From NCBI RefSeq assembly GCF_008801575.1, contig NZ_VZPL01000003.1, forward strand, positions 120,266-184,265: a DNA stretch of 64,000 bases, given 5' to 3'. Both the position numbers and the translations under genes were made by a program. Below the pieces are notes generated by a model. It was not told the DNA's origin. It ran no database searches and saw nothing but the letters and a program-made list of their open reading frames with translations. Shown here in pieces: positions 28,775-37,998 of the stretch; within the stretch, counting starts at the first letter, position 1, and each line of letters begins with the position of its first letter. The stretch is from Xanthomonas cissicola. Lineage in GTDB: Bacteria > Pseudomonadota > Gammaproteobacteria > Xanthomonadales > Xanthomonadaceae.

Positions 28775-29416
28775 TCACCCGCCAGTCTGCGAATGCGGCG
28801 CCTCGACCGGCTTGGACTGCGGCGAATCCTTCTGCCGCAACCAGATGGTCAGGACCACCAGCGAAAACACCGCCAGGAACTCGCTCTGCCAGTTCTGCAT
28901 CGATTCGAACCAGAACGATGCGCTGGTGAAATGCTCCAACACCGTGATCGGTGGCAAGCCCTTCTGCGCACGTTCCGTCACCTCCAGCCGCCAACTGCCG
29001 ACCAGGTGCAGCGCAAAGCTCATCAGGAATAGCGCCGCGAACGCGATTGCCAGAGAGTGGTCGTACAGCCGTCTCCATACCCCGCCGGCACGTACCGGCC
29101 AGGGCGTGGGCCCGGATTTGATCTCAACGGTTTCTTCCGTGGGATCGAGCGGGCGCGATTCGGCAGAGCCCACCTGACGCAACTTCACGGTGAGCAGCAC
29201 GTACATCCCCATCTGCAGGAATTCGCTCTCCCAGTTTTCGAACAATGCAGACATGAAATGCGGGCTGTGCAGATACGCAGACAGCAGCAGCGTCGGCTGC
29301 CCCTGCTCGCGCAAGTCATCATTGTACGCGTGCAATCCGGCATAGACCTGGCAACCGATGAAGAAGATAGTCAACGCAAGCAGACACAACGACAGCCCAT
29401 TACGACGCAAGAACAT
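28775..29416 (-). CDS. DUF6766-type membrane protein with internal duplication
   Basis: This 213-residue protein has four predicted membrane helices. The sequence is a tandem repeat: HFMSALFENWESEFLQM followed by a helix and KLRQVGSAESRP in the first half, and SASFWFESMQNWQSEFLAV followed by a helix and WLRQKDSPQSKP in the second. An AGGAGG site precedes ATG 29416, which starts the first helix (MFLRRNGLSLC). I recall this pattern as DUF6766. It is divergent from the SDR gene. No function is known. Confidence 0.8.
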   Translation of the reverse strand: MFLRRNGLSLCLLALTIFFIGCQVYAGLHAYNDDLREQGQPTLLLSAYLHSPHFMSALFENWESEFLQMGMYVLLTVKLRQVGSAESRPLDPTEETVEIKSGPTPWPVRAGGVWRRLYDHSLAIAFAALFLMSFALHLVGSWRLEVTERAQKGLPPITVLEHFTSASFWFESMQNWQSEFLAVFSLVVLTIWLRQKDSPQSKPVEAPHSQTGG

Positions 29417-29643
29417 GGATGACCTCCTGGCGATGCGCGCAGTATCGAGCGTCCTCGGCAAAACCGCATGAAGTTTGCGTGCAGCCGCGCTGTTCTGCAT
29501 GCCACCGTATTGCCGGTGTACTGCCTGCCGCGCACAGGGCGCGATCGGCAACACACGCCATGCGCACATCGTTTAGCCCGGATATTTACGTTTGCGTCAC
29601 CACACTGGCGTGCAACCAACAAAGTCACTGCCAGGAGACCACG

Positions 29644-30510
29644 ATGCCCGTACCCAACTATCCACGCCCGCCCTTCAAGCCACAGCAGCAGAGCTTTCCC
29701 GGCCGCACCGAGAAGATGGATCCGCGCCCGGACCATGGCGAAGACAGCTACGTAGGCCACGGCCAGTTGAAAGGCAAGCGTGCACTGATTACCGGTGGCG
29801 ACAGCGGCATCGGCGCTGCGGTTGCCATTGCCTATGCACGCGAAGGCGCGGATGTGGCGATTGCCTTTCTTCCCGATGAGCAGGAAGACGCCGCGCGCAT
29901 TGGCGCCTTGATCGAAAAGGCCGGCGTCAAGGCGCTGCTGGTGAGATGCGACATCAGCGACCCGAGCCAGGCAGCGGCCTTGGTCGACAAAGTCAACAGC
30001 ACCCTGGGCGGCCTGGATATTCTGGTCAATAACGCCGGTTACCAGAAGTACTTCGAGACCTTCGAGGACATCACCCTGGACGAATGGCGCAAGACCTTCG
30101 ACACCAACGTGCATGCGGCCTTCAATCTGGTACGCCTGTCGGTGCCGCTCATGACCGACGGCGGCTCCATCATCAACACCGCCTCGGTGCAGTCGAAGAA
30201 ACCTACGCCCAACATTCTGCCCTACGCCGCGACCAAGGGCGCGCTGGCCAACCTCACCATCGGCCTGGCCGGTGTGCTGGCGGAGAAGAACATCCGCGTC
30301 AACGCGGTACTGCCGGGCCCGATCTGGACACCCTTCATTCCCTCCGGCATGGACGAAGAATCGGTGGAAAACTTCGGCGGGCAGACCCCCATGGGGCGCC
30401 CGGGTCAGCCGGTCGAGCTGGCATCGGCGTATGTCATGCTGGCGGCCGACACGGCCAGTTACACCTCGGGCACCTTGCTGACCATCTCTGGCGGCGCGGT
30501 CACGCTGTAA
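29644..30510 (+). CDS. SDR-family oxidoreductase (YghA-like)
   Basis: This 288-residue short-chain dehydrogenase has an N-terminal proline-rich extension of about 40 residues (PVPNYPRPPFKPQQQSFPG), typical of the YghA/GSP39 branch. The cofactor motif is TGGDSGIG (about 50-57), the structural motif VNNAG, and the catalytic triad Ser181, Tyr194, Lys198 (YAATKGA). YghA-type enzymes reduce aldehydes and sugars, and homologues are general-stress proteins. A strong terminator follows. Substrate in this organism is unknown. Confidence 0.93.
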   Translation: MPVPNYPRPPFKPQQQSFPGRTEKMDPRPDHGEDSYVGHGQLKGKRALITGGDSGIGAAVAIAYAREGADVAIAFLPDEQEDAARIGALIEKAGVKALLVRCDISDPSQAAALVDKVNSTLGGLDILVNNAGYQKYFETFEDITLDEWRKTFDTNVHAAFNLVRLSVPLMTDGGSIINTASVQSKKPTPNILPYAATKGALANLTIGLAGVLAEKNIRVNAVLPGPIWTPFIPSGMDEESVENFGGQTPMGRPGQPVELASAYVMLAADTASYTSGTLLTISGGAVTL

Positions 30511-30530
30511 CGCTGTCGCATTGTTGCCGG

Positions 30531-30566
30531 GCCCGCGTCGCTGATCGAGCGACGCGGGCTTTTTAT
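30531..30566 (+). terminator. Rho-independent terminator after the SDR gene
   Basis: GCCCGCGTCGCT (30531-30542) pairs perfectly with 30548-30559 around a five-base loop and is followed by TTTTTA. It isolates the SDR gene from the galE operon. Confidence 0.9.
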
Positions 30567-30941
30567 TGGGCCACTTCTTTTGTGGATTCTCGGCGCACAT
30601 TAGCGCACGCCACGTCGCGCTCGCTTGCCGTGCAGTCACTCGGGCGCATTGCGACAGCGCGCAAAACGCACAGCCGAGGTGAGCTTCCGGTCAACGTTGC
30701 GCTCGCGTGGCACACACCCCTTCCTGCGGTTGCGCTCACGGTCGGCCTCCTACCGTAGATGACGTTGGAACGTGATGCACGACCCCTCTTCGAAACAGTG
30801 CTGCCCGCCACGCCTACGTGGCGCAGGTGCAAACCCACTGCTGGCGCGACGACATCACCCCACGCGCATCGACGCATACGACGTGATGCATCCGCGCCAT
30901 CGGCAGGCCAGCGCAGTAGCGCCCCTATAAGGCAGACGACA
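30567..30941. other. Intergenic region with the presumed galE operon promoter
   Basis: About 375 bp between the SDR terminator and galE. No supported gene. It is the only long gap ahead of the five-gene glycan operon, so the promoter should lie here; no operator could be identified by eye. Confidence 0.4.
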
Positions 30942-32111
30942 ATGAGAATTCTGGTCACCGGCGGCACCGGCTATATCGGCTCGCACACCTGCGTGGAACT
31001 GGCGCAGCGTGGGCACGAAGTGTGCATTGTCGATAATTTGAGCAACTCCTCCGAACGCGTGCTCGATCATCTGCAGCATCTGATGGGGTTTCGCCCGGAG
31101 TTTCATCGCATGGATGTGCGTGCGCCCGAGCTTGCCGATTTACTGATCGGCAAGCGCATCGACGCCGTCCTGCATTTTGCCGCGCTCAAGGCCGTTGGCG
31201 AATCGGTGCGCGAGCCGCTGCTGTACTTCAACAACAATGTCACCGGCACGCTGGCGCTGCTGCGCGCGATGCGGACTGCCAAGGTGTGCAACCTGGTATT
31301 CAGTTCTTCGGCCACCGTGTATGGCGACGCCAACCGCAGCCCGATCGACGAAAGCGCGCCACTGAAGGCGATCAACCCCTACGGGCGCACCAAGCTGATG
31401 ATGGAAGAAATGATCGGCGACCTCAGCGCCGCCTGGCCGGATTTCAACGCGGCGTTGCTGCGCTACTTCAACCCGGTGGGTGCGCACCCGAGCGGATATC
31501 TGGGCGAAGACCCGCGAGGAGTACCGAACAACCTGATGCCCTACATCGCACAGGTGGCAGTGGGGCGTCGCGAGGCACTGCAGGTTTTCGGCGACGACTA
31601 TCCGACCGACGACGGCACCGGCGTGCGCGACTATCTGCATGTGATGGATCTGGCGCGCGCACATGTGGACGCCATCGATTACCTGCAGCGTCAGCGCAAG
31701 GGCTTGGTGGTCAATCTGGGCACCGGGCGTGGCTACAGCGTGCGCGAGGTGGCGGCCGCGTTCGCGCGCGCCAGTGGCAGGCGCATTCCGCTGAGCATCG
31801 CGCCGCGTCGCGATGGCGATGTGGCGGTGTACTTCGCCAGCACCGCGCTGGCCAACCGGCTGCTGGGCTGGACCGCGGAATACGACCTGGACCGCATGTG
31901 TCGCGACACCTGGCGTTGGCAGTCGATGTATCCGGATGGCTATGCCAGTTCGCGTTTGCCGCGCCCGCGCACCGCGGCGGCCGTGCCAGAGCGCGAAGGT
32001 GCGCGCGAGCTGCCGGCACCAGCGCCCCGGCTATCGCCCGGCCCGGACACGCGCCGTCGCAGCGAGCCGGTAAGCACGCTCGTGGTCGCCACTGGCTTTT
32101 CCCGCGTGTAA
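30942..32111 (+). CDS. galE: UDP-glucose 4-epimerase
   Basis: This 389-residue enzyme interconverts UDP-glucose and UDP-galactose with bound NAD. The N-terminal motif is TGGTGYIGSHT, the catalytic Ser123/124 and Tyr147-x3-Lys151 (NPYGRTK) are present, and the substrate region includes YFNPVGAHPSG and TDDGTGVRDYLHV. The core ends near residue 338; about 50 further residues are Pro/Arg-rich and probably disordered, an unusual extension. It is the first gene of an operon with glf downstream, so its UDP-galactose likely feeds galactofuranose synthesis. Confidence 0.95.
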   Translation: MRILVTGGTGYIGSHTCVELAQRGHEVCIVDNLSNSSERVLDHLQHLMGFRPEFHRMDVRAPELADLLIGKRIDAVLHFAALKAVGESVREPLLYFNNNVTGTLALLRAMRTAKVCNLVFSSSATVYGDANRSPIDESAPLKAINPYGRTKLMMEEMIGDLSAAWPDFNAALLRYFNPVGAHPSGYLGEDPRGVPNNLMPYIAQVAVGRREALQVFGDDYPTDDGTGVRDYLHVMDLARAHVDAIDYLQRQRKGLVVNLGTGRGYSVREVAAAFARASGRRIPLSIAPRRDGDVAVYFASTALANRLLGWTAEYDLDRMCRDTWRWQSMYPDGYASSRLPRPRTAAAVPEREGARELPAPAPRLSPGPDTRRRSEPVSTLVVATGFSRV

Positions 32112-32148
32112 TGCGCAACGACCCGTTTCTTTCCTACGAGGGCATTCC

Positions 32149-33333
32149 ATGAGTTGGGCTGGTCAGTTCCAATACGCGATCGGCAAGACCCGCCGCGCGG
32201 TTCCATCCGACAGTACGCCGCGGTTCGATCCCGCGCGGCCCACGCTGTTGTGTCTGTCGCATCTGCGCTGGAGTTTTGTCTATCAGCGCCCGCAGCACCT
32301 GATGTCGCGCTTTGCACGCGATGCCAATGTGCTGTTCTGGGAAGAGCCCATCGCCTGCGATGCAGCCGAGCCCTGGTTGGAGGTGCGTGGCGAAGAGCAC
32401 GGCGTGCACGTCTTGGTGCCGCGCCTGCCCGCCGGGTGTGAGGGCGAGGATGCCGTGCAGGTGCAACGCCGCTTGCTGGATGGCTACCTGGCCGAGCTGG
32501 GCGTACGCGACTTGTTGCTGTGGTACTACACGCCGATGAGCCAGAGCTTCAGTGCGCATCTGCCTGCGCGCATGGTCATCTACGACTGCATGGACGAGCT
32601 GTCGGCCTTTCGTGGTGCGCCGCCGGAGCTGGTGCAACGCGAGCGTGCACTGCTGCAGCGCGCCGATGTGGTCTTCACCGGCGGTTACAGCATTTGGGAG
32701 GCTAAACGCGCGTTGCACGCCAACGCGCACGCATTCCCGAGCAGCGTGGACGTGGCGCATTTTGCCGCCGCGCGCTTGCCGCAGCAGGAGCCTGACGACC
32801 AGGCCGGCATCGCGCACCCGCGGCTGGGCTTCTACGGTGTCATCGACGAGCGATTCGATGTCCAGCTGCTACGCGCGATCGCGACGCAGCGGCCGCACTG
32901 GCAATTGGTGATGATTGGCCCGGTGGTCAAGATCGCCCCCTCCGAGCTGCCGCAGGCCGCCAACATCCACTATTTGGGTGGCAAGACTTACGACGAACTG
33001 CCTGCTTATCTTTCCGGGTGGGAGGTGGCGTTGATGCCGTTTGCGATGAATGCCTCCACGCGCTTCATCAGCCCGACCAAGACGCCCGAATACCTCGCTG
33101 GCGGCTGCCCGGTGGTGTCCACGCCTATCCACGATGTGGTGCGCACCTATGGCGACACCGGCGTGGTGCGCATTGCCGCGACCGCCGATGCGTTCGTGGC
33201 TGCCTGCGAAGCGGCACTGCAGGACAGTGCCGATCGCGCACAGTTGCTCGACCGCGCCGATGGCGTGCTGGGCGATATGTCCTGGGACCACACCTACGAT
33301 TTGATGAAGGAGACGCTTTCTTGGACCCAATGA
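32149..33333 (+). CDS. Glycosyltransferase (GT-B fold, family 1 type)
   Basis: This 394-residue cytoplasmic transferase begins with a conserved motif of its group (SHLRWSFVYQRPQHLMSRFA) and has a C-terminal donor domain with FISPTKTPEYLAGGCPVV, where the Glu binds the nucleotide-sugar. The N-terminal domain contains IYDCMDELSAF. It lies 37 bp after galE and overlaps glf by four bases (ATGA). Sugar specificity cannot be read from sequence; the operon suggests a galactose- or galactofuranose-containing glycan. Confidence 0.9.
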   Translation: MSWAGQFQYAIGKTRRAVPSDSTPRFDPARPTLLCLSHLRWSFVYQRPQHLMSRFARDANVLFWEEPIACDAAEPWLEVRGEEHGVHVLVPRLPAGCEGEDAVQVQRRLLDGYLAELGVRDLLLWYYTPMSQSFSAHLPARMVIYDCMDELSAFRGAPPELVQRERALLQRADVVFTGGYSIWEAKRALHANAHAFPSSVDVAHFAAARLPQQEPDDQAGIAHPRLGFYGVIDERFDVQLLRAIATQRPHWQLVMIGPVVKIAPSELPQAANIHYLGGKTYDELPAYLSGWEVALMPFAMNASTRFISPTKTPEYLAGGCPVVSTPIHDVVRTYGDTGVVRIAATADAFVAACEAALQDSADRAQLLDRADGVLGDMSWDHTYDLMKETLSWTQ

Positions 33334-34514
33334 CCCCGCCAGCCGCGGCGCCGCTTGCCGCCCGTCGCACGCGCGGCAACGCGCGGCGCGGTTTCGATTA
33401 CCTCATCGTCGGCGCCGGGTTTGCCGGCAGCGTGTTGGCCGAACGGTTGGCCGCCGGCCTCGGCAAGCGTGTGCTGGTGGTCGACCGTCGCCCGCATATC
33501 GGCGGCAATGCCTACGATTTCCATGACGATGCCGGCGTGCTGATCCATCGTTATGGTCCGCACATCTTCCATACCAATGCGCAGCGCATCGTGGATTACC
33601 TCTCCAGCTTCACCCAGTGGCGTCCGTATGCGCACCGCGTGCTTGCGCAAGTTGGCGAGCAGCAGGTGCCGATCCCGATCAACATGACCACGTTGAACCG
33701 GCTGTACGGCCTGAAACTGGCCACCGAAGGACAGGCCGCAGCGTTCCTGGCCAGCCGCGCCGAACCGGTGGCGGACATCCAGACCAGCGAAGATGTGGTG
33801 ATCAATCAGGTGGGCCGCGAGCTCTACCAAACCTTCTTCCGCGGTTATACGCGCAAGCAGTGGGGGCTGGATCCCTCGCAGCTGGACAAGTCGGTGACCT
33901 CGCGCGTGCCGACCCGCACCAACGACGACGACCGCTACTTCACCGACACCTTCCAGCAGATGCCGCTGCACGGCTATACGCGCATGTTCGAGCGCATGCT
34001 CGATCACCCCAACATCAAGGTGATGCTCAATACCGACTACCGCGAGATCTGCGACGAGCTGGAGTACGACCAGCTGGTATACAGCGGGCCGGTGGACGAA
34101 TATTTCGACTACTGCTACGGCAAGCTGCCGTACCGCTCGCTCAGGTTCGAACACAGCACGCTGGACCAGGAGCACTTCCAGGCGGTGGCCACGGTCAATT
34201 ATCCGGACGAAGCGGTGGCCTACACGCGTATTACCGAATACAAGCACCTCACCGGCCAGCAACATCCGAGTACCAGCATCACCCGCGAGTATCCTTCGGC
34301 CGAGGGCGACCCGTATTATCCGATTCCACGCGCGGAGAATGCCGAGTTGTATCGGCGTTACGAACGCCTGGCGGCCGAGACGCCCAAGGTCACCTTCCTT
34401 GGCCGGCTGGGCACCTACAAGTACTACAACATGGATCAGGTGGTCGGCCAGGCACTGGCCTTGTACAAGCGCATCGAAGACGCCGAACAGCGTAGCGCCG
34501 AGCTGGCGGTCTGA
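33330..34514 (+). CDS. glf: UDP-galactopyranose mutase
   Basis: This 394-residue flavoenzyme converts UDP-galactopyranose to UDP-galactofuranose. The FAD motif is DYLIVGAGFAGSVLAERLA (about 23-41), followed by RPHIGGNAYDFHDD, HRYGPHIFHTN and TRKQWGLDPSQL, all typical of bacterial Glf. The C-terminal FAD-binding part has FLGRLGTYKYYNMDQ. Compared with the usual MFDYLIVGAG start, this protein has about 20 extra basic residues at the N-terminus. ATG 33330 overlaps the upstream stop (ATGA); TTG 33321 is the alternative. Confidence 0.96.
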   Translation: MTPPAAAPLAARRTRGNARRGFDYLIVGAGFAGSVLAERLAAGLGKRVLVVDRRPHIGGNAYDFHDDAGVLIHRYGPHIFHTNAQRIVDYLSSFTQWRPYAHRVLAQVGEQQVPIPINMTTLNRLYGLKLATEGQAAAFLASRAEPVADIQTSEDVVINQVGRELYQTFFRGYTRKQWGLDPSQLDKSVTSRVPTRTNDDDRYFTDTFQQMPLHGYTRMFERMLDHPNIKVMLNTDYREICDELEYDQLVYSGPVDEYFDYCYGKLPYRSLRFEHSTLDQEHFQAVATVNYPDEAVAYTRITEYKHLTGQQHPSTSITREYPSAEGDPYYPIPRAENAELYRRYERLAAETPKVTFLGRLGTYKYYNMDQVVGQALALYKRIEDAEQRSAELAV

Positions 34515-34603
34515 CAACGCACGCCCCGCCCTGCAGCGCCGTCGCTGCAGGGCAGTTATCGACGCATCGCTGCAAGCCAGCGGCGCGCGCAGCAGGATGT
34601 TGG

Positions 34604-35755
34604 ATGCATACCCCCACACTGTTCGAGAGTTTTTTCATGGCGGGGTTCGAGTGTTCGACCCACCGCCGCCGCGATGGGCGCAGGCTCGATCTGATTGCCG
34701 CCACCAGGCACGACCGCTGGGCCGCCAAGGACTATGCGGCGTTGTCGGCGCATGGCCTGCGCACCGCGCGCGATGGCCTGCGCTGGCATCTGATCGAGCA
34801 ACGCCCCGGGCGTTACGACTGGTCCAGCTTCCTGCCGATGCTGCACGCGGCCAACAGCGCAGGCACTCAGGTGATCTGGGACCTGTGCCATTACGGCTGG
34901 CCGGACGATGTGGACATCTGGACCCCGCAGTTCGTCGACCGCTTCGCGCGCTTTGCCGCCGCCGCCGCGCAGTGCGTCAAGGACGCCTCCGACGCGGTGC
35001 CGTTCTACGCGCCGCTCAACGAGATCTCGTTCTGGGCATGGAATGGCGGCGATCACGCGCGCATGCATCCGCTGGCGCGCGGGCGCGGTTTCGAGCTCAA
35101 GCATCAGTTGGTGCGCGCCACCATTGCCGCGATCGACGCGATACGCCAGGTGGATCCGCGCGCGCGCTTCCTGCAAGTGGACCCAGCGATCCATGTGGTG
35201 CCGTCCAACGACCGGCCCGGCCCGCGTCGCGAAGCCGAACGCCTGCGGCTGGCGCAGTTCGAAGCCTGGGACATGATCTGCGGCAAGCAGTGGCCCGGAC
35301 TCGGCGGTGCGCCGGAGTATCTGGACATCATCGGCCTCAACTACTACTCCGATAATCAGTGGTATCTGGGCGGCGTGCCGATCCTGCGCAACTCGCCCGA
35401 CCACCGCCCGTTCTCGAGCATCATGCTGGAATTCTGGCAGCGCTACCGCCGCCCGATGATCGTCTCCGAAACCGGTGCCGAAGCCGATCAACGCGCACCC
35501 TGGCTCGATCATGTCGGCAGCGAGGTTGCGCTGGCCCTGCAGCACGGCGTGGCGATGGAAGGCATCTGTCTGTATCCGGTGCTTGACTACCCCGGTTGGG
35601 ACAACAATCGGCATTGCCCCACCGGCGTGCTCGGCTATGCGGACGAGCACGGCGAACGACCGTTGCATGCAGGCCTGGCCGATCAACTGCGCCACGAGCA
35701 CGACCGTTTCGGTCTGCGCGCACCGCAGTTCGCGCTGGCCGACATCGCCCCGTGA
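34604..35755 (+). CDS. Glycoside hydrolase family 1-like protein
   Basis: This 383-residue TIM-barrel protein is shorter than typical GH1 beta-glucosidases (about 450). Both catalytic carboxylates of clan GH-A seem to be kept: Glu140 in FYAPLNEISF as acid/base and Glu289 in MIVSETGAEA as nucleophile. WDLCHYGWPDDVD fits the GH1 strand with HYxxP. No signal peptide is seen, so it acts in the cytoplasm. In the middle of a glycan synthesis and export operon it may trim or quality-control a lipid-linked sugar (inference). Its stop overlaps the ABC gene start (GTGA). Confidence 0.85.
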   Translation: MHTPTLFESFFMAGFECSTHRRRDGRRLDLIAATRHDRWAAKDYAALSAHGLRTARDGLRWHLIEQRPGRYDWSSFLPMLHAANSAGTQVIWDLCHYGWPDDVDIWTPQFVDRFARFAAAAAQCVKDASDAVPFYAPLNEISFWAWNGGDHARMHPLARGRGFELKHQLVRATIAAIDAIRQVDPRARFLQVDPAIHVVPSNDRPGPRREAERLRLAQFEAWDMICGKQWPGLGGAPEYLDIIGLNYYSDNQWYLGGVPILRNSPDHRPFSSIMLEFWQRYRRPMIVSETGAEADQRAPWLDHVGSEVALALQHGVAMEGICLYPVLDYPGWDNNRHCPTGVLGYADEHGERPLHAGLADQLRHEHDRFGLRAPQFALADIAP

Positions 35756-37527
35756 GTACGTCCGCCCATTCCGCCTTGTTGCCGGATACGCCAGCGCGGT
35801 TTCTCTGGCACTACGTTGGCCAACGACCGTGGCATTTCAGTGGCTTGCTGCTCCTGATCGTAGGCGCAGCCGGCTGCGCGGTGTCGGTGCAATACGGCAT
35901 GAAGATGCTGGTGGACGCGATGGCCACCGAGCAACGCAGCCAGGCCAACGTGTGGCTGCCGCTAGACCTGTTCATTAGCCTGATCGCGGTGGAAAACCTG
36001 CTGTGGCGACTGGGCGGCTGGCTGGGCTGCCGGACCGTGGTGGCCAGTGTGGTGGATATCCGCGTGGATCTGTTCCGCCACCTCACCGGCCACCCGATGC
36101 GCTACTTCACCGAGCATTTTGCCGGTGCGCTGGGCAACCGCATCACCGCGCTCGGCAGTGCCGCCGGGCAGATCTTCGGTGGATTGGCGTGGAAGATCGT
36201 GCCGCCCATCGTGGATTTCATCGGCGCCATCGTGCTGCTGTTGACGGTGGACTGGCGCATGGCCGCCACGCTGGTCGGCTTCATTGCGATCGTGGCGGCC
36301 ATCATCACCAGCTTCGGCATCCGCGGCCGCGCCAAGCATCAACGCTTTGCCGCGCAGGCCGCCCGGGTGGGTGGCGAGTTGGTGGATGCGGTTTCCAACG
36401 TGTGGACGATCAAGGCATTCGCCGCGCGCGATCGCGAAAGCGCGCGGCTGGCCGAACAGATCGGTCACGAGGCCGTGGCGCATCGGCGCAGCTGGATGTA
36501 CGTGGAAAAGGCGCGGGTGATTCACGACATCTGCCTGTCGCTGATGGCCGGCGGCATGCTGATCTGGGCCATCAGCATGTGGCGCTCCGGAGCGGTGAGT
36601 GCAGGCGATGTGGTGTTGGTCAGTGCGCTGACCTTCCGCATCCTGCATGGCTCGCGCGATCTGGCGCTGACCCTGGTGGACACCACCCAGCAACTGGGTG
36701 CCATTGCCGACACCTTGCAGATCATTCTGCAACCGCACGCCATCGTCGATGCGGACGTGCCGCTGGCATTGGCCGAAGGCGATGTGCGTTTCGAAGACGT
36801 GCGTTTTGCCTATCCCGAGCGCGCTGCGGTGCTGGAGGGATTGAACCTGCATATTCCGGCCGGCCAGAAGGTGGGCATCGTGGGTCCGTCCGGTGCCGGC
36901 AAGTCCACCTTGATTGCGCTGATCCAGCGCCTGGACGATGTGGAATCCGGGCGCGTGCTGATCGACGGGCAGGACATTCGCGGGGTCAGCCAGGACAGCC
37001 TGCGCGAAAAAATTGCGGTGGTGCCGCAGGAAACTGCGTTGTTCAATCGCAGCATCGGCGACAACATCCGCTACGGACGTCCCGATGCCAGCGATGCCGA
37101 GGTGCACGAAGCGGCACGGCATGCATTCTGCGATGGCTTCATCCGGCAATTGCCTGAGGGCTACGACACCCAGGTGGGCGAGCGCGGGGTGATGTTATCG
37201 GGCGGACAACGACAACGGCTGGGGATTGCCCGCGCCTTTCTCAAGGACGCGCCGATCCTGATTCTGGATGAGGCCACCTCGGCACTGGACACCGAATCGG
37301 AAGCCGAAATCCAGGCTGCGCTGGATCACCTGATGCGCGAACGCACCGTGTTGGCGGTCGCCCATCGCCTGTCCACGGTGATTGGTTTCGATCGCATCGT
37401 GGTGCTGCAGGACGGCTGCGTGGTCGAAGACGGCAGCCCTGCAGAACTGCGCGGCAGTGGTGGCGTGTTCGATAGTTTGTGGCAGCGGCAGGCGGCCGGG
37501 TTCGAGACTGCAACCGACGCACTGTGA
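35752..37527 (+). CDS. ABC exporter, fused membrane and ATPase domains (MsbA/ABCB type)
   Basis: This 591-residue half-transporter has six predicted helices (about 30-310) and an ATPase domain. Walker A is GPSGAGKST, the Q-loop lies in VVPQETALFN, the signature is LSGGQRQRLGIARA, Walker B is ILILDEATSALD, and the H-loop is VAHRLS. It starts at GTG 35752, overlapping the GH1-like gene. Homodimers of this type flip lipids or lipid-linked glycans, so it could export the glycan made by the preceding genes. It is the last gene of the operon; a terminator follows at 37671. Confidence 0.94.
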   Translation: MSTSAHSALLPDTPARFLWHYVGQRPWHFSGLLLLIVGAAGCAVSVQYGMKMLVDAMATEQRSQANVWLPLDLFISLIAVENLLWRLGGWLGCRTVVASVVDIRVDLFRHLTGHPMRYFTEHFAGALGNRITALGSAAGQIFGGLAWKIVPPIVDFIGAIVLLLTVDWRMAATLVGFIAIVAAIITSFGIRGRAKHQRFAAQAARVGGELVDAVSNVWTIKAFAARDRESARLAEQIGHEAVAHRRSWMYVEKARVIHDICLSLMAGGMLIWAISMWRSGAVSAGDVVLVSALTFRILHGSRDLALTLVDTTQQLGAIADTLQIILQPHAIVDADVPLALAEGDVRFEDVRFAYPERAAVLEGLNLHIPAGQKVGIVGPSGAGKSTLIALIQRLDDVESGRVLIDGQDIRGVSQDSLREKIAVVPQETALFNRSIGDNIRYGRPDASDAEVHEAARHAFCDGFIRQLPEGYDTQVGERGVMLSGGQRQRLGIARAFLKDAPILILDEATSALDTESEAEIQAALDHLMRERTVLAVAHRLSTVIGFDRIVVLQDGCVVEDGSPAELRGSGGVFDSLWQRQAAGFETATDAL

Positions 37528-37670
37528 GGCGACTACGCGGAGACGCGCTGATTGCCTTGCGCGCTGCGTGGTGAGCCACATAAAGCCTACAGCTGACCAA
37601 TACAACGTGGATGGCGTGAGACGCGCTGTCAGCCCTGAAAGCAATCCACGTTTCGCAAGCGCTGGCGCAG

Positions 37671-37699
37671 AAAACAGGCAACGTTCGCTGCCTGTTTTA
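37671..37699. terminator. Bidirectional rho-independent terminator
   Basis: AAAACAGGCA (37671-37680) pairs perfectly with TGCCTGTTTT (37689-37698). Flanking A and T runs allow termination both for the galE-to-ABC operon and for the convergent DUF3606 gene. Confidence 0.88.
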
Positions 37700-37715
37700 T
37701 GTCCTGCAGGACGCC

Positions 37716-37898
37716 TCAATGCGGTGGTCGATAGTCGCGTAGTTTGGTCGTCACGTTGCCAACCTCCTGCACCGCGCGCTTGAGGTCGTCTTCGGACATT
37801 CCCAGTTCGCGCGCCCAGTACTGCAACTCCCATTCCTCGTTGATGCTCACATTGTGCATGTCGGTGGGTTGACGATTTGCATCCTGTGGTTCGCCCAT
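37716..37898 (-). CDS. DUF3606 domain protein
   Basis: This 60-residue protein has the DUF3606 pattern: VSINEEWELQYWARELGMSE followed by DLKRAVQEVGN. The helical part looks like a small DNA- or protein-binding domain. ATG 37898 is preceded by GGGAGA. Homologues are usually single small genes of unknown function, often near stress genes. It lies just downstream of the DUF4142 gene on the same strand (100 bp). Confidence 0.82.
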   Translation of the reverse strand: MGEPQDANRQPTDMHNVSINEEWELQYWARELGMSEDDLKRAVQEVGNVTTKLRDYRPPH

Positions 37899-37998
37899 GG
37901 CGATCTCCCGTGTAGGACAACGGGTGGCCGGCTGCGACTCGGGCGGCTCGCACGCTTGCCAGAGCCGCAGTATCGACGCGTTGCCTGGCGACCTGCGG

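Noticed and set aside
33321..33329. TTG 33321 as the start of glf
   Set aside because: ATG 33330 overlaps the upstream stop in the usual ATGA form; TTG would add only three residues.
30942..37527. Xanthan (gum) or O-antigen cluster
   Set aside because: No polymerase, priming transferase or Wzx/Wzy/Wzm pair; only five genes with glf and a single MsbA-like exporter.
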